Below are positions 8,916 to 17,100 of a stretch of 19,569 nt of DNA, piece by piece. Below the pieces are notes generated by a model. The model saw nothing but the letters and a program-made list of their open reading frames with translations. It ran no database searches and was not told the origin of the DNA. A program made the position numbers and the translations under genes. Source of the stretch: Gyrodactylus bullatarudis (taxonomy: Eukaryota > Platyhelminthes > Monogenea > Gyrodactylidea > Gyrodactylidae); the NCBI GenBank assembly GCA_012064415.1, contig SSNU01000137.1, positions 102,615-122,183 of the forward strand, read 5' to 3'. How positions within the stretch are numbered: the first letter of the stretch is position 1; each line of letters begins with the position of its first letter.

Positions 8916-9382
8916 CGGATGAGTTTTTTGAAAAATTTTATTGTTAAAACAAATATACCAAACGCAGCAAAGATGTGTTTTAACATAGTTCACAAACTCA
9001 AGTTCTAAATTCAAATTTAAATGTTTTTTTTTCACCTAAATTTCTCGATTACTGAGAAATTCTCAGTGAGAATCGATTGATATTTAAACTGCTTAATTAA
9101 TTTGTAACTGATGAACAAATTAAAGAATATTGATATTTTGAACAAAAAAATCAGTTTATGATACTGTTACTTCATAAAAAGAAAAATTAAAACACAAATG
9201 TATAATTCATCATGTCCGACAAGCACCTCAAATTACTCCTTAAGAAATACTCAATACTCCTTAACAACATACTTCCCTTACAATCTAAATTCAGACTGGA
9301 TATTCTTAAAGTTCCCTCAACCAATATTAAACTAACCTGTGAATATCTTAAAACTTTTATCCCAGAAGATCACAACTCATTT
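8916..9382. other. LTV1 upstream region with a short stretch open on both strands
   Basis: From 8916 to about 9186 the sequence is AT-rich with no gene seen; it should hold the LTV1 promoter. A small inverted repeat, ACTGAGAAATTCTCAGT, lies near 9052-9068. From 9187 to 9382 both strands are open (see the plus-strand small frame and the minus-strand candidate exon). Confidence 0.5.
9187..9346 (-). CDS. Candidate last exon of an unidentified minus-strand gene
   Basis: After an acceptor reading AGTTTTAAG (ending at 9347) a 53-codon frame, stop included, begins YSQVSLILVEGTLRISSLNL and ends MNYTFVF before a TAA at 9187. The phase (one base carried over) matches the phase-2 donor of the exon at 13075-12871, so the two could be joined across the transposon cluster. 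No family similarity supports it, and the plus strand is open too, so this is a weak call. Confidence 0.2.
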
Positions 9383-9400
9383 AAAAACTATTTTTCATAA
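9212..9400 (+). CDS. Small hypothetical protein, C-terminus supplied by an inserted repeat
   Basis: A 62-residue frame starting MSDKHLKLLLKKYSILLNN, basic and leucine-rich, predicted mostly helical, with no family recognised. Its last five or six codons and stop lie inside the fold-back element that begins at 9383, so if it was ever a gene it has been cut short by that insertion. The opposite strand is also open over most of this stretch and has a usable acceptor, so the plus-strand frame may be a shadow. No upstream exon was identified. Confidence 0.25.
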   Translation: MSDKHLKLLLKKYSILLNNILPLQSKFRLDILKVPSTNIKLTCEYLKTFIPEDHNSFKNYFS

Positions 9401-9558
9401 ACAGATGTATTTATAATCTTTTTCAAATATAAAAATTTCTAATCCAAAAATAATTCTCTCATAAAGGCGATTAGAAAACCACAGTTCTAAAAAAAACGAT
9501 TCTAAACGAGATTCTAATGGGAAATCTAAGAAATAAATTATTACTAATAACTTATTAC

Positions 9559-11349
9559 TAGGGCGGAAAATTTGCGATTTTTTCGATTTTTGATATTATT
9601 ATCCACTGTGTTTTTTAAAAAAGAATACTAAAAAATTAATTCTCTACACCTTTTAGTTTCCAAGATAATTTTGCGATTTTTTTGCGATTTCAATCTAGTT
9701 TCTACTTTTTTTCCCCTTTTTTCCCTTTATTTTCCACTTTTTCCCATTTCTTTGTTTCCTCTTTCGTCTCGGTTTCACATCTTATCTTACCTAGGATACT
9801 ATTCTAGATAAGTATACTTAATTTCATTGGCTCTAATTAAGATTTTAAGAATAATAATAATTTCATTTTTCATATTTCACTATGCCTGTACCAAGACAAG
9901 TTGTAAAATTGCTCTCAGAGTATGGCTCAACCTTTAAAATTGACAAGGTTCAGATAGGTTTTGTTAAATGTACGATATGTCCTGCCACTTTCAAAGGAAC
10001 AAAATTGGAATATATATTAAAACATGTTAAAACCAACAAACATGTGGATGCGATGTCTCGTTCTGCAAAACAAGAAGCAATATCTTTTGAAAAAACAAAG
10101 GATGTGAATAAAATTATTGCCAAAGGATTTCTCTCGGCTGGAATACCCTTACGGAAATTGGATAATCCTGGTATTAAGCAAATGTTTGAAGAACTTGGTG
10201 TAAAAGTATGCTCAAGTGTAACAGCAAGAAGTCATTTGGATGAGTTTTACGATTTAGAAAAAGATTCTTTCAGAGAATACGTTCATGAAAAGAAGATATT
10301 TATTCAAGTTGACGAGAGCAAAGTAAACCAAAAGTCAATTTGTGCTATTTTAATTGGAATTCTTGAAAAGCCAGAAAATACCCTTGTATGCGATATTATC
10401 GAAGTGAAGGAAAAACTAACCTATGAATTTATTGTAAAATCGGTAAAGAAAGTTTTGGAATCGTATCGAATAGAAAAAGATAATTTTCTTTTATTGCTTT
10501 CTGATGCGGCAAGCTACATGATGAAGGCAAAAAGATATCTCAAAATGGAATATCCTAAGCTTTTTCATGTTACATGTTTTGCACATCTTTTACATAATTG
10601 CTCTATGCTAGTTAAAGAATCAATGGAGAATGTTGACAAACTAATTGGCTCTGTTAAGGCAGCCACCATTAAAAATAAGTCACGTAGAGATCTCTTCTCA
10701 GATATGAAAAGGCCTCCTACTCCAATTCCTACAAGATGGGGTACTTGGATTGAAGCTGTTGAATATTATTGTGAAAATCTTCCTGCTGTGAGAAAGATTT
10801 TTTCGGAAGAAAATGAGGATGGAATCATTATGAAGAACGTGAAAAAGTGCTTAGCAAATGATCAGTTGACAAGAGATTTATCAATGATCCAACGATGTTA
10901 CATGCCACTTGTTCAGTCAATCAAAGAAATGGAGAATCGTAAAACTTCATTAAAGAAAGGAATCGAAATTATTCAGAATCTTGATTTTAAAGAGGATCCC
11001 TTAAAAATAGCCCAATACTTGAAAAGCCGGCTTAACGAAAATGACGCAACGAAAATTTTTCAAATGGAAGATGAAAATATTAGTCCTATGGAGTACAATC
11101 TTTTGTTGAGTTGCAACCCGACTTCAGCTGATGTTGAAAGATGTTTTTCAAAACTTAAGCATTTTTATGACAAAAATAAAACATTCAAAGAAGAGAACTT
11201 GGAAAAATATTTTATTTTGTATGCTAACAAAACTGACTAAAATTTCCCCCTTTTTTCCATTTTTAAAAATAAAATTGCGATTTATTTGCCCCTTTGAAGA
11301 TATTTTTGCGATATTTTTCATTATTTTTTTCCATTTATTTGCCGCCCTA
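9559..11349 (+). mobile_element. Complete hAT DNA transposon (1,791 bp) with 8-bp target duplication
   Basis: The ends are TAGGGCGGAAAAT on the left and, in reverse, TAGGGCGGCAAAT on the right (13 bp, one mismatch). Identical CTTATTAC copies flank it at 9551-9558 and 11350-11357, the 8-bp duplication of hAT elements. Subterminal motifs TTGCGATTT occur on both sides (near 9572, 9672, 9681, 11275 and, as TTGCGATAT, 11306), in the same orientation at both ends. A pyrimidine tract (CCCCTTTTTTCC) also recurs at both ends near 9716 and 11248. It holds one uninterrupted transposase gene, so it may still be active. Confidence 0.93.
9882..11240 (+). CDS. hAT transposase with CGGBP1-like N-terminal zinc finger
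   Basis: A 452-residue intact frame. Residues about 25-60 form a BED/CGGBP1-type finger: C-x2-C in KCTICP and H-x5-H in KHVKTNKH. This is followed by IIAKGFLSAGIPLRKLDNPGIK, which parallels the region after the finger in CGGBP1, a vertebrate DNA-binding protein derived from a hAT transposase. The RNase H-like catalytic core follows: Asp in FIQVDES, Asp in LLLLSDAASYM, the CFAHLLHNCS segment and PTRWGTW of the insertion domain. Near the C-terminus the dimerisation region carries the catalytic Glu in NPTSADVERCFSKLK. Length is short for hAT enzymes (commonly 500-700) because the helical insertion domain is reduced. The enzyme would excise and reinsert the element at 9559-11349. Confidence 0.93.
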   Translation: MPVPRQVVKLLSEYGSTFKIDKVQIGFVKCTICPATFKGTKLEYILKHVKTNKHVDAMSRSAKQEAISFEKTKDVNKIIAKGFLSAGIPLRKLDNPGIKQMFEELGVKVCSSVTARSHLDEFYDLEKDSFREYVHEKKIFIQVDESKVNQKSICAILIGILEKPENTLVCDIIEVKEKLTYEFIVKSVKKVLESYRIEKDNFLLLLSDAASYMMKAKRYLKMEYPKLFHVTCFAHLLHNCSMLVKESMENVDKLIGSVKAATIKNKSRRDLFSDMKRPPTPIPTRWGTWIEAVEYYCENLPAVRKIFSEENEDGIIMKNVKKCLANDQLTRDLSMIQRCYMPLVQSIKEMENRKTSLKKGIEIIQNLDFKEDPLKIAQYLKSRLNENDATKIFQMEDENISPMEYNLLLSCNPTSADVERCFSKLKHFYDKNKTFKEENLEKYFILYANKTD

Positions 11350-11661
11350 CTTATTACTAATAGTATTACTTATTGTATTCTTACTAATTATGAAAAATTT
11401 ATTATAAATTATTATAAATTATAAATATTAAATTTTATTAATAAATTTTTCATAATTAGTAAGAATACAATAAGTAATACTATTAGTAATAAGTTATTAG
11501 TAATAATTTATTTCTTAGATTTCCCATTAGAATCTCGTTTAGAATCGTTTTTTTTAGAACTGTGGTTTTCTAATCGCCTTTATGAGAGAATTATTTTTGG
11601 ATTAGAAATTTTTATATTTGAAAAAGATTATAAATACATCTGTTTATGAAAAATAGTTTTT

Positions 11662-12855
11662 CAAGCATATTTCGACCCAGAAGCATCAAATGTCCCAAAA
11701 AATTACCCAAATTGATTCTCATTTTCCTGGAGACAAAAACAAGATTATTGCTAAAGGATTCTTAAAACCTGGAATTCCTCTGAATAAGCTTGAAATGTTT
11801 AAAAGCTTAAATATCAATTCTTTTACAAGTGTGGCAGCTAGAAATTATTTGGATGAATTCTACATGGAAGAAATCAAAACTATCAAGAGCTTCGTTAAAG
11901 ATAAACCAGTTTTTATCATGATCGACGAAAGCAGAATTAATGATCGTCCAATATGCTGCATAATTATCGGATCTATTGAAGAACCAACTAAATTCTATGT
12001 CTGCAATTGTATAGAAGTCAAAACCAAATTGGATTATCTGTTTATCTGCGACAGCATTTGTAGAACCCTGGAGGAATTTGAAGTCTCTGCGGAAAACTTC
12101 TTGCTTCTACTTTCGGATGCTGCCACATATATGACGAAGGCTAAAGGATTTTTGAAAACAAAATATCCTAATCTATTTCACGTTACTTGTTTCTCTCATT
12201 TATTGCATAATTGTGCCATGATCATCAAGGAGAGCTGTCCTAACGTTGATCGACTTATTTCTTCAGTAAAAGCTTCAACTGTCAAGAATAAGTCAAGAAG
12301 AGACAAATTCGAGATCATAGGTGCACCTCCAACACCAGTATTTACTCGTTGGGGAACTTACTTACTTCAAGGAAATACTCAGTGATGAAAAAATTTCTAG
12401 AGATCTTGCTACAATCCAACATTCCTATCATTCAATAAAAGAATTAGTTAAGGCCATAGAGGATCCGAATAAGACCCTCAGAGAAGTTTATCCGTTAATC
12501 AAGAATCTCAACTTTGGCGAGGATCCCTACAAGATTAAAGAGTACATCAATGAAAGGCTCTCGAAAAATGACGCTGCTGATATCTTCAATATGACAAGAG
12601 ATGAACTTAGCCCACGAAATTACAATTTACTGCTCAATATGAATCCAACATCAGCCGAAGTAGAAAGATCATTTTCTAAAATGCAATATTTCTATCAAAA
12701 AAATAAGAATTTTAAAGAAGAAAACTTTAAAAAATACTTTATATTATATGCAAATAGGCCTTGAATAAGTTTGCTATTTTTTGGCTAAAAAAATTTATTC
12801 TTGCTATATTTTTGCTAATTTTTATAAGAATTCTGCTATTTTACTTACTGCCCTA
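11662..12855 (+). mobile_element. Right part of a second, diverged hAT element (left end missing)
   Basis: The right end reads CTTACTGCCCTA (in reverse TAGGGCAGTAAG), similar to but different from TAGGGCGG of the neighbouring element. Subterminal motifs TTTGCTATTTT and TTGCTATATTTTTGCTAA fill 12771-12840, the counterparts of TTGCGATTT in the intact element. No left terminus was found: sequence begins abruptly at the fold-back boundary (11661/11662), inside the zinc-finger codons. The possible target copy after the right end, GTAATCAG (12856-12863), has no partner in the window. Confidence 0.8.
11664..12764 (+). pseudogene. Decayed hAT transposase (truncated, frameshifted, internally deleted)
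   Basis: The frame resumes at 11664 with KHISTQKH, the last His residues of the CGGBP1-like finger; everything upstream is lost. It then follows the intact neighbour through NKIIAKGFLKPGIPLNKL, IMIDES (Asp), LLLLSDAATYM (Asp), CFSHLLHNCA and FTRWGTY. Near 12360 roughly 40 codons are missing relative to the intact transposase and the frame changes, so the first part stops at 12385. Homology continues in another frame from FKEILSDEKISRDLATIQ to NPTSAEVERSFSKM (catalytic Glu) and ends at 12764. An in-frame gap of about 11 residues occurs after NKLE. By eye about half the residues agree with the intact copy, so it is a separate subfamily, not a recent duplicate. It is inactive as it stands. Confidence 0.88.
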
Positions 12856-12866
12856 GTAATCAGTGA

Positions 12867-13075
12867 TTACCGTTGTCTCATTCTTAAGGAGATCATTCGA
12901 CCTTTTTGACATGTTCCTAATGGTAATTCCAATACATTGGAGATTAACCTTAAATCGGTATTGAAAACGTCTTCTTTAAAATCAAGTTTCTTTTCTCCTT
13001 CATCATTTATATCACTAAGCATATTGATGCATGTGTCCACAAATCTGTTAGGATGAACGGTCTTAATCGAATGTT
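12867..13075 (-). CDS. Orphan coding exon of an unidentified gene
   Basis: After an acceptor TTTTTAAATAG (ending at 13076) the minus strand is open for 68 codons: HSIKTVHPNRFVDTCINML, then DEGEKKLDFKEDVFNTDLRL, then ISNVLELPLGTCQKGRM and ISLRMRQR, with a TAA at 12869-12867. The balanced composition and sustained openness in such AT-rich DNA argue that it codes. It has no ATG at its start, so it is an internal or last exon. The stop may be apparent only: CAACG|GTAATC at 12871/12870 is a good donor, and the hAT fragment's presumed target copy begins just beyond. I do not recognise the family. Upstream exons should lie to the right (13,100-14,100), but none was convincing. Confidence 0.5.
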
Positions 13076-14146
13076 CTATTTAAAAAATATCGATCATTAA
13101 GTTTGGAAAAGCAGAAATTTAGTTCTTTTGAATTATTCAATTTATTACATGACTATAAAGTTAACATTCTGAAGCCATGAACTAAAAAAGTTATTTTGAA
13201 CAATATCAAATGCATCCTTTATCTCTTTAAGAATGATAATAATGAAGAAACAAATTCATTGAGGAGAAGACTATGTCACTTATCATTTCTTTCTTGAACT
13301 AGTATTTACAAAATATTAACTAACCTCAATTTATAAGAAAAATATTACATTATAGACTTGAAATTGATTGGTGAACACTCTATTCAATGATGAGTTTGTA
13401 TGACTACACGTAAATTCTTCACAAACATTGATAACTATCGATTTAAGCGTGTATTGATTTCACTATGATTATTATTACTATTTCAATAATTAGCTGATAG
13501 TCTAAGAATGGTATACTATAGACTTTATTGTAGTGAGCACAAAATAAACTGCTTGGTTCTAATTTTTACTGATTTTAATTCGAGCCCATTATATTGTTTT
13601 ATTCAGAAACAAAGAATAGATGTCAAAAGCTCAAAAGTACGAATCGTGAAAGAAGAAATCTGGTACTTAATGGAGTTATAATAATTTCAGATTTTGAATT
13701 AAACTTGGGTTTTCATTAAGCTGACATTGCCGAATGTAGACTAAACTGGCGTTAATAATGTAGTCGATATGATTGAAAAGAATTACATTTTTAAATTAAT
13801 TTTTTTTATTCTTCTTATAAGCCATATTAAATAAGTTCTTTTAAATACAAAAAATGAATAATTATTCTTTGTGAATAATATAAATTTGGATAGAATAATG
13901 TAATTTACAATCTGTTTTGAGTCTATTCTTTCTCATATTCTTTATCAAAGATAAATTAACAGGGCAAGGCGATTTATCAAGTTGGGAACATTAATTTCTG
14001 GGTTTTAATTTAATAAGAATCTTGGTCAGGCAGATTCCTCTTGTTATTTCTCATTAGAAGAAAGAATCTGAAATACTGGTAAAAATTTATTTTAAATCTG
14101 AGAACTGCTTTGTTTTTAGTAAAACTATAATTAATTATTCTGAAAA
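13076..14146. other. Intergenic or intronic region without recognised gene
   Basis: This 1,070-bp AT-rich stretch shows no frame that I would call. A minus-strand patch near 13155-13230 reads IKDAFDIVQNNFFSSWLQ before stopping and could be an exon of the gene that includes 12871-13075, but the splice phases were not convincing. The end nearest 14146 should carry the 3' untranslated region of the giant minus-strand gene. No RNA gene or repeat was seen. Confidence 0.4.
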
Positions 14147-17100
14147 TTAAGCTTCAGCTTCACTTCTACTCGATTCAAGTTGAGCCGGTGGATGATATCT
14201 TGAGTCAATTTCGGCTGGATGAATTCTTGTCTCATCATCATCATTTAGTTTTAGCTTGAGTAGATTCTCTCGCACAGCCTGTTTAACATCCATTCTTATG
14301 TAATCATTGATGATTATTTCAGGTTTATCTGCAGAGAGAATGCCCTGATTTACTGCCTGTTCAAGAGAACAGAATTCACCTTGGATATTATTTCTGACAC
14401 CGGTTACTTGGTATCTTCTATATCGAAATTCTGGAGTTGACCAAATAACTTGAGCTGGCACTTTAAAATGATGATGAGAAGAATCCATTTTTATAAAGTT
14501 CTCAGAAATAGCCTTATCCAAAGGTATCATTCTTCCATCGAATTTATATACAATCTCCAATACTCCTTCATAGAAAGCTTCAAAAGGACTAATTCTACAT
14601 GACTGCCCATCTTCATTGAAAGCTAAAACGCTAAGTATGTTCATTTTGACAAGATTGCCTCGAGCACCGATGATCAATTCATTGCCATGAAGTCCTGTCG
14701 CTTGATCTTGAACATGATTCCAGGTTGGTGTATAGATATTTTCATTATTTTGAATATCATAGTTTATATTTGATCTTTCAAGAAGTATATCACTCATATA
14801 TATAGGGAGTTTCTTTGAGCAATCATCAAACATATTCTGTTTAGAGTTATAATTATAAGCGGCAGATAGGCCTTTGATCATTTGTTCGTTAGAGCTGTAT
14901 ATTTTACTATTTCTATCATGACTAATATGAGTTGTGTATAATTCTTCATTCATATTGGCAGTGTAATTTACAGGCTTTGAATGCTCCACAGTTATCGAAG
15001 AAGAATATGCTTGATCTCCAAATTGAGAGACAAAACCACTAGGACGAGAAGAAAATACAGCTGCTATTTCAGAGACACCTGCTTGAATTCTCTTATGCTT
15101 TTTAGGTCTTTTCGTCTGACATTCCTGATCAACAAGAATTTTATTCTGACGACATCTATTGAGAACAAATTCTTGTGTCGACTTCATTGCTGAAGAATTA
15201 TATTCAGGAGAGTTCAAGAAGGCTAAACGAATCTTTTCAAGCAAAAGTTTGAATCCCCATAGTTTTATAAGATATAGGAAGTAGTCTTCATCCTTTTGAA
15301 CTGAGGATGATATTTCAACTGCATGGGCAAGTCTTGACTCACTAAGATTTCTCTTTCCATAATCTTGATAGAGTTGAGGATATTGGAATGTAGTTGACTT
15401 CCTGCCTGAATGAACATGAGCAGCAACAGACTCCATAGATCTACCTCGGCCCTTTGACGTCCATGCTGGGGATTCATTTTGAGGTTGCGAAAGGAAGAAC
15501 TTATAATTCGAAGTAAAAGATTCCTTCTGACGACTATTCTCTGTCTGAAGACTATGAATTAGCATTTCTTTAGATTTGGATAGCGTAGTAACATTTTTCC
15601 TAACAAAGCCAAGAGTATAATCTTGATTATCTACACTATATTCTGAATTTCTATCGTGTAAATTAGTTGATAATCTTGGTAGTGATGGATGGACTGTATC
15701 GATGACCCTATCTTGACTTTCCTCTCTTGTTTGGGTTACGCCTAAAATCATTATTGGTGAAAACTGAACTCCCCAGTTTGTTGAACTTTTTTGATAGTGA
15801 CCAGAGTTTCTTGGCGATGTTCTAGGAGTTATATTGGCACTGACAGCAACAGATGATTTTGTCTTACAGTAGAAGGAATTATTATCAACAAGAGGACATT
15901 TAACTTCAGCTTCACTTTTAACGGATATTGATGAGGTCATAGTTGAGCCCTTGGGTACAACAAGATTATCTTGTTTGACAACTGATGTTGACAAAGATTC
16001 ATTTGTCATGAGATGATAACTTTGTCCATTTATAGATTTGTGCTTATAGGGAATCGGATCGGTCTGAACAGAAATTAATTCTTTTGATATACCGATATCA
16101 TCATTGTTATCAATTGAGATAATCTCGGCTTTACTATCTAACTGATTATTAACTGCTGTTGCATTTGTTTGTAGCTGGGTAGAGAGAGATATGACATGAG
16201 ATTGAGAAGAAACGTCATTTAAATTTGGCCCTTTGACAACGTAATGACTAGCAGAATTGAGAAAGTTGGAAACTATACCCGAATCATATTTAGTATAAGT
16301 GTCAACATGGATTGATTGATCTTTAAATGTGGTTTTACTAGACTGGACTCCAGTAGACACAAGACTATGGGGTTCGGAAAAAATAAAACTAGAATCTGTG
16401 GTAGTAAAAGGAACGTGAGACTGTTGTGTTTGAACATTATAGAGAGATGAAATTTCTTGTGATGAAAGAAATTGAGAAAATCCATCAGAGAGTAGTCTCG
16501 CCTTAAAGTTCGCAGCGGAAACATCAGAAGAATTATATTCAACTTGAGATTCTACAGATATATTCTGAATATTGATTGAATGCCATGATTCGGATTGCAC
16601 AGTGTTGGCCTTAACTTCGACAGAGTTGTCAGTGTACATAATTCCTGTTTGTGTCTGGACTGTATCCATTTTGGGTGCAGATCCGAACTGTATCTCAGAA
16701 TCGATGAGATTGCGTGAGAAGTTGGAGTCGCTCGTGACTTGCTTGGAGGCCGGGAGCACCTGGCTCTCAGCGTTGGCTGAAGGAGTGACAAACACTTCTT
16801 GGACTGCCGTGTCTCTGTAGGTGGTCTGGATTTCCGTTTGAGCGGAGACTGTCTCGGTTCGGACCTTCTCCTCAACTAGAGTCTGCATTTGGGTGTTGAC
16901 CAGAGTCTTGGTCTGTTTGAAGTCAGAATCTGTTTGCACAGTGTTGGCCTTGACTTCGACAGAGTTGTCAGTGTACATAATTCCTGTTTGTGTCTGAACT
17001 GAATTATGGTAAGCATTAATATTTTTCTCTTTATTTTTCGCACTCGAAGTTAGATAATAATTGGAAGAATTAATATCATGAGATTTATTAACCAAGGTCT

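Larger units (their letters stand above)
9383..11661. repeat. Fold-back palindrome (about 480 bp) split by a hAT insertion
   Basis: The left arm is 9383-9558 continued at 11358-11404 (223 bp after removing the hAT element and one target duplication). The right arm, 11439-11661, is its near-perfect reverse complement, also 223 bp. The centre, about 11405-11438, is a 34-bp AT-rich spacer. The arms begin AAAAACTATTTTTCATAAAC. Near identity of the arms indicates a young element or arms kept alike by conversion. No matching target duplication lies outside the arms: the left flank ends CTCATT and the right flank begins CAAGCAT. This suggests loss of flanking sequence after insertion. No protein is encoded; it may be a MITE-like or fold-back transposon. 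Confidence 0.85.

Noticed and set aside
11131..11424. 97-codon plus-strand frame overlapping the transposase end
   Set aside because: It is a shifted frame of the hAT C-terminus running into the element's T-rich end and the palindrome.
9383..11661. Composite transposon whose long inverted repeats belong to the hAT element
   Set aside because: The hAT has its own short ends and an exact 8-bp target duplication lying inside the palindrome arm, and removing it rejoins the arm perfectly.
9559..12855. Tandem duplication of one hAT element
   Set aside because: The two transposases differ at roughly half their residues and have different termini and subterminal motifs, so they are separate families that met by insertion.
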